The position numbers and the translations under genes are program-made. From Massilia glaciei (lineage in GTDB: Bacteria; Pseudomonadota; Gammaproteobacteria; Burkholderiales; Burkholderiaceae_D), in NCBI RefSeq assembly GCF_003011895.2, contig NZ_PXWF02000247.1:1-41814 (forward strand): a stretch of DNA of 41,814 nucleotides, in the 5' to 3' direction. The notes below the pieces were generated by a model. The model was not told the DNA's origin. It was given only the letters and a program-made list of their open reading frames with translations, and did not search any database. Below, in pieces: positions 18,672 through 28,400 of the stretch; position 1 is the stretch's first letter; each line of letters begins with the position of its first letter.

Positions 18672-18700
18672 TTGCCCCTGTTTTAACCCCATCCTATACT
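18672..18700 (+). promoter_or_regulatory. Internal promoter candidate for rplS
   Basis: TTGCCC and TATACT are exactly 17 bases apart between trmD and rplS. A short stem GGGGC/GCCCC followed by TGTTTT overlaps it, so a weak terminator for trmD may also be present. Downstream, GGGAGC (18706) and GCTCCC (18720) can pair in the rplS leader. Confidence 0.5.
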
Positions 18701-18760
18701 GGGTAGGGAGCCGTAAATAAGCTCCCCATCGCCAGCACGATGGTTATTGGAGTCCTAAAA

Positions 18761-19147
18761 ATGAACTTGATTCAGCAACTTGAGCAAGAAGAAATTGCCC
18801 GTCTGGGTAAGACTATTCCTGATTTCGCACCTGGCGATACCGTCATCGTCAGCGTCAACGTCGTCGAAGGCACGCGCAAGCGCGCCCAGGCGTACGAAGG
18901 CGTCGTCATTTCCCGTCGCAACCGTGGCCTGAACTCGAACTTCATCGTTCGCAAGATCTCGTCCGGCGAAGGCGTCGAGCGTACCTTTCAGCTGTATTCC
19001 CCGCTGATCGCTTCGATCGAAGTCAAGCGTCGTGGTGATGTCCGCCGCGCCAAGCTGTACTACCTGCGTGAGCGTTCGGGCAAATCGGCACGTATCAAAG
19101 AGAAACTGCCAATGCGCCGCGTCGTCAGCAAAGCTGCCGCAGTGTAA
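18761..19147 (+). CDS. rplS: 50S ribosomal protein L19
   Basis: A 128-residue large-subunit protein at the 30S-50S interface. Characteristic stretches: [91 protein letters not shown]. The ATG at 18761 follows GGAG; an in-frame ATG at 18740 lies upstream of that site and is not used. It ends the rpsP-rimM-trmD-rplS cluster and is followed by a strong terminator. Confidence 0.98.
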   Translation: MNLIQQLEQEEIARLGKTIPDFAPGDTVIVSVNVVEGTRKRAQAYEGVVISRRNRGLNSNFIVRKISSGEGVERTFQLYSPLIASIEVKRRGDVRRAKLYYLRERSGKSARIKEKLPMRRVVSKAAAV

Positions 19148-19191
19148 TATTTGCGTCTGTGCTGCACAAACGGGCGCCGCGAGGCGTCCCC

Positions 19192-19217
19192 AAAAAGGCA
19201 TCCACGGATGCCTTTTT
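19192..19217 (+). terminator. Intrinsic terminator after rplS
   Basis: GGCATC and GATGCC form the core around CACG, extended by five A-T pairs, with the right arm serving as the T-tract. The stem reaches 11-12 pairs. Confidence 0.85.
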
Positions 19218-19238
19218 CGTTTTCCGGAGGACCCTTTC

Positions 19239-19901
19239 ATGGCTAAATTGCCATTCGATCCGCGCGAGCTGCCGATCGACGCCATCGCCGGCGAAAGCGC
19301 GGTCGCCATCGAGCGGCTCGCGGCCGCGTGGCTGCGCGCGCGCTTCGCCGCGCCGCCCGCGTGGCAGCCCGAGCCGGCCGAGGCGGTCTGGGCGCCGCGC
19401 CCCGTGGTGACCCCGGCCGCCGTGCTGATCCCCCTGGTGCAGCGCGCGCACGGCCTGACCATGCTGCTGACCCAGCGCACCGCGCACCTGACCGACCACG
19501 CCGGCCAGATCAGCTTTCCGGGCGGACGCGCCGAAGCCTGCGACGCCTCGCCGATCGAGACCGCGCTGCGCGAAACCGAGGAGGAGATCGGCCTCGACAG
19601 GCGCCATGTCGACATCCTCGGCGTATTGCCCGAATACATGACCGGCACCGGCTACAGCGTCACCCCGGTGGTCGCGCTGGTGACGCCGCCGTTCACGCTG
19701 CTGCCCGACCCCAACGAGGTCGACGAGATCTTCGAGGTGCCGCTGGAGTTCCTGATGGACGGCATGCACCACCAGCGCCTCTCGTTCGCCCTGCCCGAGG
19801 GCACCCGGCGCAGCTTCTACGCGATGCCTTACGAGCGTTTCTACATCTGGGGCGCGACCGCCGGCATGCTGCGCAACCTGTTCCATTTGCTTCGCGCCTG
19901 A
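19239..19901 (+). CDS. CoA-type Nudix hydrolase
   Basis: A 220-residue Nudix protein of the coenzyme A diphosphatase (NudL-like) type, which cleaves CoA or oxidised CoA to phosphopantetheine and an adenosine diphosphate. The signature SFPGGRAEACDASPIETALR then ETEEEIGL has the extra residue spacing seen in NudL, and VVTPAAVLIPLV plus the C-terminal YERFYIWGATAGMLRNL fit the same group. The ATG at 19239 follows GGAGG at 19226. Read from its own transcript after the rplS terminator. Confidence 0.9.
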   Translation: MAKLPFDPRELPIDAIAGESAVAIERLAAAWLRARFAAPPAWQPEPAEAVWAPRPVVTPAAVLIPLVQRAHGLTMLLTQRTAHLTDHAGQISFPGGRAEACDASPIETALRETEEEIGLDRRHVDILGVLPEYMTGTGYSVTPVVALVTPPFTLLPDPNEVDEIFEVPLEFLMDGMHHQRLSFALPEGTRRSFYAMPYERFYIWGATAGMLRNLFHLLRA

Positions 19902-19943
19902 GACGCTGCTGAGTCCGCCGGCACACCCCGCACAGCAATAAGT

Positions 19944-19972
19944 TTGATTCCGGCACGTCTGTGCGTTATCGT
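19944..19972 (+). promoter_or_regulatory. Promoter candidate for the CobD/CbiB-like gene
   Basis: TTGATT and TATCGT are 17 bases apart and lie 43 bases before the start codon. Confidence 0.45.
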
Positions 19973-20014
19973 AGCGGGCATTGCCGCAATGCTTGATTTG
20001 ACAAAGGACTTCCG

Positions 20015-20974
20015 ATGACATTCCTCTCCATCCTGTGCGCCTTGTTACTGGAGCAACTAAAGCCCCTGCGCGCGGACAACGTGATCTATGCCGGAATCAA
20101 GAACCTCGCGGTGCGCATGGAGGGCTGGTTCAACGCGGGCGAGTCGAGCCACGGCCGCACCGGCTGGCTGCTGATGATGGCCGCGCTGATGGTGCCGGCC
20201 ATCCTGGTCCACTGGCTGTTCGAGCACTACGGCCTGATCCTTTTGTCTTTCGCCTGGAACGTGCTGATCGTCTACCTCACGCTCGGTTTCCGCCACTACA
20301 GCCACTATTTCACGTCGATCCAGATCGCCCTCAACGCCGGCGACGAGGCCGGCGCGCGCGCGCTGCTGCGCGAATGGACCAAGATCGACACGGTCGGCAT
20401 GGAAAGCGGCGAGATCATCCGCATCGCCGTCGAAAAGGCTTTGGTGACGACCCACCGCAGCGTGTTCGGCGTGTTCTTCTGGTTCCTGATGCCGATCGGC
20501 CCGGCCGGCGCCATCCTGTACCGCGTCTCCGAATACCTGGGGCGCGCCTGGAACGAACCGGAGCACATGCGCAACGAGGCGTTCGGCCGGTTCGCCGCGC
20601 GCGCGTTCTACTGGATCGACTGGCTGCCGGTGCGCCTGACCGCGGTCGCCTTCGCCGTGGTCGGCAACTTCGAGGATGCGATCTATGCCTGGCGCAACTT
20701 CGCCAACCGCTGGAGCGACGAGGCCAAGGGCATCATCCTGGCGGCCGGCGGCGGCGCCATGGGGGTGCGCCTCGGCTCGCCCGCCGAGACGGCGCCCAGG
20801 ATGTCGCTGGCCGACGCCGCCACGGTCGATTCGGGCGACACCGATCCCGACGTCCAGCCGGGCGAGGAGCCGAGCATGCGCGCGTTGCAAAGCACGGTCG
20901 GCCTGGTCTGGCGCGCGCTGCTGCTGTGGATGCTGCTGCTGCTGTTGCTCTCGAGCGCGGTCTGGCTCGGCTAA
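20015..20974 (+). CDS. CobD/CbiB-family membrane protein
   Basis: A 319-residue integral membrane protein of the CobD/CbiB family. True CobD/CbiB attaches the aminopropanol arm during cobalamin synthesis. Visible membrane segments: residues 50-80 (WLLMMAALMVPAILVHWLF and on), 85-95, 150-175 and the C-terminal LLLWMLLLLLLSSAVWL. The motifs MESGEIIRIAVEKALVTTHR and FGVFFWFLMPIGPAGAILYR match the family core. No other cobalamin gene is near, and the protein begins MTFLSILCALLLEQLKPLR as in the betaproteobacterial housekeeping version, so its role may not be cobalamin synthesis. Confidence 0.85.
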   Translation: MTFLSILCALLLEQLKPLRADNVIYAGIKNLAVRMEGWFNAGESSHGRTGWLLMMAALMVPAILVHWLFEHYGLILLSFAWNVLIVYLTLGFRHYSHYFTSIQIALNAGDEAGARALLREWTKIDTVGMESGEIIRIAVEKALVTTHRSVFGVFFWFLMPIGPAGAILYRVSEYLGRAWNEPEHMRNEAFGRFAARAFYWIDWLPVRLTAVAFAVVGNFEDAIYAWRNFANRWSDEAKGIILAAGGGAMGVRLGSPAETAPRMSLADAATVDSGDTDPDVQPGEEPSMRALQSTVGLVWRALLLWMLLLLLLSSAVWLG

Positions 20975-21040
20975 ACGCCGGCCGGCCGGGGCGCGGGGCG
21001 GGCGCGCCCGCGCTTTCGCGAGCGCGTGTCTTCTATAAGA

Positions 21041-21046
21041 TATAAT
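21041..21046 (+). promoter_or_regulatory. Candidate -10 box before the DUF3579 gene
   Basis: TATAAT in an AT-rich pocket 85 bases before the start codon; no convincing -35 element. Confidence 0.35.
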
Positions 21047-21130
21047 ACCGGGGAGTCAGCAGAACCAGGGGCGCCGCCTGCCGCGCCCAGTTTATCCACC
21101 CGCAATAATCTTGTCCGCACAAGCCGTCCT

Positions 21131-21472
21131 ATGCTTGAGTCACCCCCCAGCAAGAAAGAACTCGCCGACGAGTTTTTCATTCTTGGCACCACCAGCACCG
21201 GCGCGCAGTTCCGTCCCAGCGACTGGGCCGAGCGGCTGTGCGGGGTCATGTCGCACTTCCGCCCCGAGGGCACGGGCGGCCCCAACGCGCACCTGCAGTT
21301 TTCGCCGTACGTGCGCCCGGCCGTGCTCGGCGGCGCCAAGGCCGTCGTGGTCAACAACGCGCTGCGCAAGCTCGAGCCGCTGGCCTACCATTTCGTCGTC
21401 AACTTTGCCAAGGACAACGACCTGCAGATCGTCGACGCCTGCCTGGTGCCACTGCCGGGCGAGCGCCGTTGA
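21131..21472 (+). CDS. DUF3579 domain-containing protein
   Basis: A 113-residue protein of the DUF3579 family, found mainly in betaproteobacteria. Features: EFFILGTTSTGAQFRPSDWA, ERLCGVMSHF, YVRPAVLGGAKAVVVN, and the C-terminal FAKDNDLQIVDACLVPLP. No signal peptide or membrane segment. Its function is unknown. The ATG at 21131 is preferred over upstream in-frame starts because the family begins just before SKKELADEFFI. Confidence 0.85.
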   Translation: MLESPPSKKELADEFFILGTTSTGAQFRPSDWAERLCGVMSHFRPEGTGGPNAHLQFSPYVRPAVLGGAKAVVVNNALRKLEPLAYHFVVNFAKDNDLQIVDACLVPLPGERR

Positions 21473-21503
21473 TCCAATCGCCCTTTCGGGCGTGGCCGCC
21501 GCT

Positions 21504-21517
21504 TTGAGCCAGATCAA
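21504..21517. promoter_or_regulatory. FNR/Anr-like box upstream of the CBS-domain gene
   Basis: TTGAGCCAGATCAA differs by one base from the FNR/Anr consensus TTGAT-N4-ATCAA. It lies 78 bases before the CBS gene, a usual distance for activation under low oxygen. Confidence 0.45.
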
Positions 21518-21594
21518 GGCCGCTGCGGATATCCCGCGTTAGCGTAGTCCTGTCGCGCGCCGTCCTGCTCGCGCGCAAACACCGGGAGAACGCC

Positions 21595-22044
21595 ATGCGC
21601 ATTGGGGAAATCTGTACCGTCCAAACCATCCACTGTACCCGCGACGAAACGGTGCAAGGTGCCGCCTTGCTCATGCGTAAGCACCATGTGGGCGACGTCG
21701 TCGTGGTCGACCAACCCGACGGCGAGCTGATACCTGTTGGCATCGTCACCGACCGCGACATCGTGGTCTCGGTCATCGCGCTCGGGCTCGATCCGGCCAG
21801 TCTGCTCGTCGACGACATCATGAGCGACGACCTGCTGACCACCAGCGAGAATGACGACGTCTACGAAACGATCGAGCGCATGCGGTTCCGGGGCATCCGC
21901 CGCGTGCCCGTGGTCAACACTGGCGGCGGCCTGACCGGCATCGTCAGCGTCGACGACCTGCTCGAGTTCCTGGCCGAGGAAATGGGCGAATTGTCGCGCA
22001 TCAGCGCGCACCAGCAATCGCGCGAGAAGCGCGCGCGCCAATAG
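21595..22044 (+). CDS. Protein of two CBS domains
   Basis: A 149-residue protein made of a CBS pair (Bateman module): first domain about residues 8-62 (VQGAALLMRKHHVGDVVVVD, GIVTDRDIVV), second about 75-132 (ISEN-type DDVYETIERMRFRGIRRVPV, GIVSVDDLLEFLAEEM). Such modules bind adenosine nucleotides and act as energy sensors. It stands alone, with an FNR/Anr-like box upstream, so a role in low-oxygen adaptation is an inference. The Arg/Gln-rich C-terminus has no known function. Confidence 0.9.
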   Translation: MRIGEICTVQTIHCTRDETVQGAALLMRKHHVGDVVVVDQPDGELIPVGIVTDRDIVVSVIALGLDPASLLVDDIMSDDLLTTSENDDVYETIERMRFRGIRRVPVVNTGGGLTGIVSVDDLLEFLAEEMGELSRISAHQQSREKRARQ

Positions 22045-22113
22045 CGCCCGAAGCAGCGGCCGCCGAAGTCGCGTCCGCCGAAGTCGCGGCCGTGGCCGGC
22101 CGGGCTTGGGGGC

Positions 22114-22178
22114 GGCGAAACGGGCCGGCGAAACGGGCCGGCGAAACGGGCCGGCGAAACGGGCCGGCGAAACGCGCC
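22114..22178. repeat. 13-bp tandem repeat, five copies
   Basis: GGCGAAACGGGCC occurs four times exactly and a fifth time with one change (GGCGAAACGCGCC). Confidence 0.95.
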
Positions 22179-22338
22179 CCGTGGTCCGCGCCATCGACAA
22201 AGTTAATCGACTATCAATGCGCGATAATGATTGACGGTAATCAACGGCAATCTGTCGTAAAAATGGTAGCGAAAATGATGATAAATAGTTCAAACGCTGG
22301 TATTCTGTAATTCATTCTTCCGCTCGCCACGACCCCTT

Positions 22339-22390
22339 ATGGTCCCCCGCATGGTCCCGCATGGTCCCGCATGGTCCCGCATGGTCCCGT
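22339..22390. repeat. 10-bp tandem repeat, about five copies
   Basis: ATGGTCCCGC occurs three times exactly, with an imperfect 12-base copy before and a final copy ending in T. The array is about 50 bases before the kinase start. Because the unit is 10 bp, each internal ATG is in a different frame. Confidence 0.95.
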
Positions 22391-22442
22391 GTGGCGCGTC
22401 AGGCTGGAATTTTTTCACATGCTCGTCTGACCGCGGACCACT

Positions 22443-24941
22443 ATGCCAACAACGTTTTCTGCAGACGGCGGCAACAAGGCGCCAGCTGGCGCCGACGGCA
22501 GCATCGAATCGATGCGCCAGGAGAAATTGCTCAAGACGGGCGCGTTGCAGGACGCGATTTTCAACAGCGCCTATTTCTCGAGCATCGCCACCGACGAAAA
22601 CGGCGTGATCCAGATTTTCAATGTCGGCGCCGAACGCATGCTCGGCTACGCCGCCTCCGATGTGCTCAACCAGATCACGCCGGCGGCGATCTCGGACCCG
22701 CAGGAGCTGATCGCGCGCGCCAACACGCTCAGCCTCGAATTCAACACCTCAATCACCCCCGGCTTCGCCGCGCTCGTGTTCAAGGCCTCGCGCGGGATCG
22801 AGGACATCTACGAGCTGACCTACATCCGCAAGGACGGCAGCCGCTTCCCCGCGATCGTGTCGGTCACGGCGCTGCGCGACGCGCACGAGGCGATCCTCGG
22901 CTACCTGCTGATCGGCACCGACAACACCGCGCGCAAGCAGGTCGAGGCGGCCCAGGCCCGGCTCGACCAGCAGTTGCGCGACCAGCAGTTCTACACGCGC
23001 TCGCTGATCGAGTCGAACATCGACGCCCTGATGATGACCGACCCGCACGGCATCATCTCGGACGTGAACCAGCAGATGATCGCGCTCACCGGGCGCACCC
23101 GCGACGAGCTGATCGGCGCGCCGAGCAAGAATTTTTTCACCGACCCGGTGCAGGCCGACGCCGCGATCCGCCGCGTGCTCGTCGAAAACAAGGTCAGCAA
23201 CTACGAGCTCACCGTGCGCGCGCTGGGCGGCGAGGAGACCGTGGTGTCGTACAACGCGGCCGTGTTCCACGACCGCGAACGGCGCGTGCAGGGCGTGTTC
23301 GCGTCGGCGCGCGACGTCACCGAGCGCAAGCGCATCGAGCGCACGCTGCAGGAGAAGAACACGCAGCTCGAGCACGCCAGCCGCATGAAGTCCGAATTCC
23401 TGGCCACCATGTCGCACGAGCTGCGCACCCCGCTCAACGCGATCATCGGTTTTTCCGAGGCGCTCAAGGACGGCCTGGTCGGCCCGCTCGGCGAGAGCCA
23501 GGCCGAGTACATCGGCGACATCTTCACCAGCGGCCAGCACCTGCTCTCGCTGATCAACGACATCCTCGACCTGTCCAAGGTCGAGGCCGGCATGATGGCG
23601 CTCGAGCTCGAGATGGTCGACATCGGCAACCTGCTCGTCAACAGCCTGACCATCGTCAAGGAGAAGGCGGGCGCGCAGCGCATCCGGCTCGAGCTCGACA
23701 TCGGCGACGACCTCGGCATCTCGTGGCTCGACATGCGCAAGACCAAGCAGATCGTCTACAACCTGCTCTCGAACGCGGTCAAGTTCAGCGCCACCGGCGC
23801 GCGCGTGATCATGGGCGCGCACCGGGTGCCGCGCGCCGCCGTCGGCCGGCTCGACGGCGAGTGGCCGGTGCATGGCTTCGCGCTGGCCGACAACGAACAC
23901 AACGAGTTCCTCGAGATCAGCGTTTCCGACAGCGGGATCGGCATCTCGCGCGAGGACATGGCCAAACTGTTCCTCGCCTTCAGCCAGATCGACAGCAGCC
24001 TGGCGCGCAAGTTCGAGGGCACCGGCCTGGGGCTGGCGATGGTCAAGCAGATGGCCGAGCTGCACGGCGGCACCGTGGCGGTCGCCAGCGCGGCCGGCGA
24101 GGGCGCCCGCTTCGCCGTCTGGCTGCCGCTGCGCGCGATGGAGAACAGCGCCTCGCCCGAGCCGGCGCCGGCGCCGGGCGCGCCCGCGCACGAACGCTGC
24201 GCGCTGGTGGTCGAGGACGACGACCGCGCCGCCGACCTGGTGCGCCTGCTGCTCGAGGCCGAGGGCTTCTCGGTGGTGCGCGCGGCCAGCGCCGAGGCCG
24301 GGCTCGAGATCGCCGCGCGCCAACCGCTGAGACTGATCACGCTCGACGTCGAACTGCCCGGCATGGACGGCTGGGCCTTCCTGCTGCGCCTGCGCGAGAA
24401 CGCGGCGCTGGCCAGGGTGCCGGTGGTGATCATCTCGGGCAAGAACCAGGCCAATGTGGGATTGCGCGGGGGCGCCGCGGCGGTGCTGCAAAAACCGCTC
24501 AGCCGCGCCGAATTGCGCCTCACGCTCGACGGCCTCGGCCTGCATCCGGTCGAGCAGCGCACCTACACGGTGCTGGTGGTCGACGACGACCCCAAGGCGG
24601 TCGAGGTGATCTCGACCTTCCTGCCGGCGCCGTTCTATTCGGTGGTGCGCGCCTACGGCGGCGCCGAGGCGATCCTGCTGGCGCGGCGCCTGTGCCCCGA
24701 CCTGATCCTGCTCGACCTGATGATGCCCGACATCGACGGTTTCGCCGTCGTCGCCGCGCTGCAGGGCGAGCCCGCCACGGCGCGCATCCCGGTGCTGGTG
24801 GTGACGGCCAAGCGGGTCAGCGACCAGGACCGGGCCGCCCTCAACAGTTATCCGGAGACGGTGATCCATATCATCGAAAAGGCGGGCTTCAACCGCAGCG
24901 GTTTCCTGGCCGAGGTCAGGCGCGCGATCGACCCAAGATAA
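22443..24941 (+). CDS. Hybrid histidine kinase, PAS-PAS-HisKA-HATPase-REC-REC
   Basis: An 832-residue soluble hybrid sensor kinase. Two PAS domains (about 35-165 and 178-295) are followed by the HisKA dimerisation domain with phospho-acceptor His325 in ATMSHELRTP, and an HATPase domain with N-box N440/N444, G1 DSGIG at 496-500 and G2 GTGLGLAM at 526-533. Two receiver domains follow: the first with D635 (TLDVELPGMDGW) and K684, the second with D758 (LLDLMMPDIDGF) and an atypical K813 (IIEKAG). No membrane segment or signal peptide is seen, so it senses a cytosolic cue. It starts the three-gene signalling operon; the response regulator begins 32 bases later. Confidence 0.95.
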   Translation: MPTTFSADGGNKAPAGADGSIESMRQEKLLKTGALQDAIFNSAYFSSIATDENGVIQIFNVGAERMLGYAASDVLNQITPAAISDPQELIARANTLSLEFNTSITPGFAALVFKASRGIEDIYELTYIRKDGSRFPAIVSVTALRDAHEAILGYLLIGTDNTARKQVEAAQARLDQQLRDQQFYTRSLIESNIDALMMTDPHGIISDVNQQMIALTGRTRDELIGAPSKNFFTDPVQADAAIRRVLVENKVSNYELTVRALGGEETVVSYNAAVFHDRERRVQGVFASARDVTERKRIERTLQEKNTQLEHASRMKSEFLATMSHELRTPLNAIIGFSEALKDGLVGPLGESQAEYIGDIFTSGQHLLSLINDILDLSKVEAGMMALELEMVDIGNLLVNSLTIVKEKAGAQRIRLELDIGDDLGISWLDMRKTKQIVYNLLSNAVKFSATGARVIMGAHRVPRAAVGRLDGEWPVHGFALADNEHNEFLEISVSDSGIGISREDMAKLFLAFSQIDSSLARKFEGTGLGLAMVKQMAELHGGTVAVASAAGEGARFAVWLPLRAMENSASPEPAPAPGAPAHERCALVVEDDDRAADLVRLLLEAEGFSVVRAASAEAGLEIAARQPLRLITLDVELPGMDGWAFLLRLRENAALARVPVVIISGKNQANVGLRGGAAAVLQKPLSRAELRLTLDGLGLHPVEQRTYTVLVVDDDPKAVEVISTFLPAPFYSVVRAYGGAEAILLARRLCPDLILLDLMMPDIDGFAVVAALQGEPATARIPVLVVTAKRVSDQDRAALNSYPETVIHIIEKAGFNRSGFLAEVRRAIDPR

Positions 24942-24973
24942 ACGCAGGCAAACGAAGGCAAGGAAGGCCGAAG

Positions 24974-25429
24974 ATGGCGACAATATTGGTCGTGGAGGAC
25001 AACCAGGCGAACATGAAGCTGGCCGTGCTGCTGCTCAAGAACGCCGGCCACGCGGTGCTGTGCGCGCTCGACGCCGAGAGCGCGCTGACGCTCGCGCGCG
25101 CCGAGCGGCCCGACCTGATCCTGATGGACATCCAGCTGCCCGGCATGGACGGGCTGGCCGCGACCGCGCTGCTCAAGGGCGACCCGGCCACGGCCGCCAT
25201 CCCGGTCATCGCGCTGACCGCGCTGGCGATGAAGGAGGACCAGGAGCGCAGCCAGATCGCCGGCTGCGACGGCTACATCGCCAAGCCGCTGCGCTACGCC
25301 CAGCTGCTGGCCACGGTCGAGAGCCTGCTGGCGCGCACCAGGGCGGCCCAGCCGGCGCGTGACGCCGCGCGCGACCGCGCGGCCGATCCCGCGGCCGATC
25401 CCCAGAATCCGTTCGGCGGGACCACATGA
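24974..25429 (+). CDS. Single-domain response regulator
   Basis: A 151-residue stand-alone receiver of the DivK/CheY type: acidic pocket E8-D9, phospho-acceptor D52 (LILMDIQLPGMDG), switch Thr in IALTALAM and K104 in YIAKPL. A Pro/Ala/Asp-rich tail of about thirty residues follows and no output domain is present. Its stop overlaps the start of the next gene (ATGA at 25426), so the two are coupled. A shuttle between the hybrid kinase and the cyclic-di-GMP protein is the natural reading. Confidence 0.93.
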   Translation: MATILVVEDNQANMKLAVLLLKNAGHAVLCALDAESALTLARAERPDLILMDIQLPGMDGLAATALLKGDPATAAIPVIALTALAMKEDQERSQIAGCDGYIAKPLRYAQLLATVESLLARTRAAQPARDAARDRAADPAADPQNPFGGTT

Positions 25430-28400
25430 GCGCGGCCACGCCCTGCATCCTGATCGTCGACGACGAGCTGATCAACCGCAAACTGCTCGAGGCCCTGCTG
25501 CGCCCCGAGGGCTACCGCACCGTGTGCGCCGCCAGCGGCCCCGAGGCGCTGGCGGCGGTGGCGGCGGAGGCGCCCGACCTGATTTTGCTCGACATCATGA
25601 TGCCCGGGATGGACGGCTACCAGGTCGCCAACGCGCTCAAGTCGCACCATGCGACCTCGAACATCCCGATCATCATGGTCAGCGCCCACGGCGACCGCGG
25701 CGAGCGCCTCGCCGGCCTCGACTCGGGCGCCGAGGAATTCCTGACCAAACCGGTCGACCGCGCCGAGTTGTGGCTGCGGGTGCGCAACCTGCTGCGCCTG
25801 AAGGCGTTCAACGATTTCCTGGTCGGCCAGAGCTCGATCCTCGAGCAGCAGGTGCAGGCCCGCACCGCCGACCTGCAGCGCTTCCGCACCGCGATGGACG
25901 CCACCGCCGACGCCATCATGCTCGTCGAGCGCGCCAGCATGCGGCTCGTCGAGGTCAACGCGACCGCCTGCCGCCTGCTCGGCTACACGCGCGAGGAGCT
26001 GCTGCAGCTGGGCCCGGCCGAGCTGGGCGCGGGCACGCCCGAACGGCTGGCCGACGCCTACGACGAGCTGATCGAGGGCGCGGCCTCGAGCGCGCTCTCG
26101 CCGGTCGAACTGCGGCGCAAGGACGGTTCGCTCATGAAGGGCGAGGTGCACCGCCAGGCGCTGCGCTCGGGCAACGATTGGATCATCGTCGCGGTGGTGC
26201 GCGACGTCACCGAGCGCCAGGCCACCGAGCAGCGGCTGCACCGGCTGGCCCACTTCGACACGCTCACCGGCCTGCCCAACCGCACCCTGTTCTACGCCAC
26301 GCTCGAAAAAACCCTGGTCCAGGCCAACAGCAACGCCCGCCTGGTTGCGGTGCTGTTCATCGACCTCGATTTCTTTAAGAACGTCAACGACACGCTGGGC
26401 CACGCGTTCGGCGACGAGCTGCTGCGCCAGTTCAGCGCGCGCCTGGTCGGCTGCGTGCGGGTGCGCGACACGGTCGGGCGCCTCGGCGGCGACGAGATCG
26501 GCGTGATCCTGATGATGCAGAAAACCCAGCAGGACGCGGTCATCGTGGTCAACAAGATCCGCGAGGCGCTGCGCGAGCCGTTTTGCCTGCAGGGCCACGA
26601 GATGGTCGTCACGGCCAGCATCGGCATCGCGATCTACCCGGTCGACGCCCAGGACCGCGACACCCTGATCAAATACGCCGACACCGCGATGTACCGCGCC
26701 AAGCAGGCCGGGCGCGACACCTACCGCTTCTTCACCTCGCAGATGAACTCCGACGTGCTGGCCCGGCTCGAGCTCGAGACGGCGCTGCGGCGCGCCATCG
26801 AGAACGACGAGTTCGAGCTGTACTACCAGCCCAAGGTGCAACTCTCGAGCGGGCGCACCGCCGGCGTCGAGGCGCTGCTGCGCTGGCGCCGCCCGGGCGC
26901 GGGCCTGGTCTCGCCGGCCGAGTTCATCCCGGTGCTCGAGGACACCGGCCTGATCGTGAAGGTCGGCACCTGGGTCATCGCCACCGCCTGCAGCCAGATC
27001 GGGCGCTGGATCAAGTCGGCGATCGGGCCGCTGCAGATCTCGGTCAACGTCTCGGGGCGCCAGTTCATCGAGGGCGACCTCGACGCCGACGTGCTCGAGG
27101 CGCTCGCGGCCAACGACATCCCGGCCAACCTGCTCGAGCTCGAGCTGACCGAGAGCTCGCTTATGGCCAACACCGGGCGCACCATCGCGACCCTGCAAAA
27201 CCTCAAGCGGCACGGGGTCCAGATCTCGATCGACGACTTCGGCACCGGCTACTCGAGCCTGGCCTACCTGAGGCGCTTCCCGATCGACAAGCTCAAGATC
27301 GACATCGCCTTCATCCGCGACGTCACCACCAACCCCGACGCCGCCGCCATCACGCTGGCCATCATCAGCATGGCGCACAGCCTCAAGCTCGAGGTGGTGG
27401 CCGAGGGCGTCGAGACGGCGGCCCAGCTGTCGTACCTGCGGCGCCACCACTGCGACCAGATCCAGGGGTATTTTTTCAGCCCGCCGCTGCCGCTCGACCA
27501 GCTCGAGCAACTGCTGCGCGAGGAGAAGCGCCTGCCGGCGCAGGACGACGGCGGCGGCCCGCCGCGCCAGACCCTGCTGCTGGTGGACGACGAGGCGAGC
27601 GTGCTCAGTTCGCTCAAGCGCCTGCTGCGCCAGGACCGCTACCACATCCTCGCGGCCGGGTCGGCCGCCGAGGGCTTCGAGCTGCTCGCCATGAATCCGG
27701 TGCAATTGATCCTGTGCGACCAGCGCATGCCGGGCATGAGCGGCACGGTGTTCCTGACGCGGGTCAAGGAGATGTACCCCGACACCCTGCGCATCGTGCT
27801 GTCGGGGTACACCGACCTCGAGTCGATCATGGACGCGATCAACTGCGGCGCGATCTACCGCTTCTACACCAAGCCGTGGGACAACAACCACTTGCGCGGC
27901 CAGGTGCGCGACGCGTTCCGGCACCACCGCCTGCTGCACGACAAGGCGCAGGACGAGCGCATGGCGCACGAGGCCAAGACCAGCCTGGGGCGCCCGCACG
28001 CGTTCGTGCCGTCGCAGCGCGCGCCGCACACCTTCATCAACCGCAAGCGGCTGATGCCGTTCGCCGCCGCGGCGCCCGCCCAGGGCGCGCCCTGCGCCGT
28101 GGACGTGGATGGTGACGGCGACGGCGGCGGCGGGCGGGCCATCGACACGCTCGAGGCCTTCGTGCGCGAGGGCCTGGCGCTGGGCGAGGCGGCGGTGGTG
28201 GTGGCGACCGCGCCGCACCTGGCGGCGCTGGCCGAACGGCTCGGCGGCCACGGGGTGGACCTCGACGCGGCGCGCGCCGGCGGCCAGTACGTGCCGCTGG
28301 GGGCCGAGGAGACGCTGGCCGCCTTCATGGTCGACGGCTGGCCCGACGACGCGCTGTTCGCCTCCGAGGTCAAGGCGGTGCTGACGCGGGCCCAGGCCGC

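Larger units (their letters stand above)
22045..22442. other. Intergenic region with two tandem repeat arrays before the kinase operon
   Basis: A 398-base gap. From left to right: a 15-bp sequence ending CCGAAGTCGCG in two copies (22060-22089), a 13-bp tandem array (22114-22178), an AT-rich stretch at 22200-22320 likely to hold the promoter of the kinase operon (TTGACG at 22229 is the best -35 candidate, without a clear partner), and a 10-bp tandem array (22339-22390). No gene is supported. Confidence 0.6.

Noticed and set aside
18653-18760. Ribosomal-protein autoregulatory leader (L19 leader) before rplS
   Set aside because: Short stems are present, but they overlap a promoter candidate and do not match a leader structure that I can recognise with confidence.
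22339-22390. Possible CRISPR-like array
   Set aside because: Units are 10 bp and directly adjoining, with no spacers; no cas gene is present.
22361-22442. Start of the histidine kinase further upstream within the 10-bp array
   Set aside because: The frames opened by the array ATGs are not the kinase frame; the kinase frame begins at 22443.
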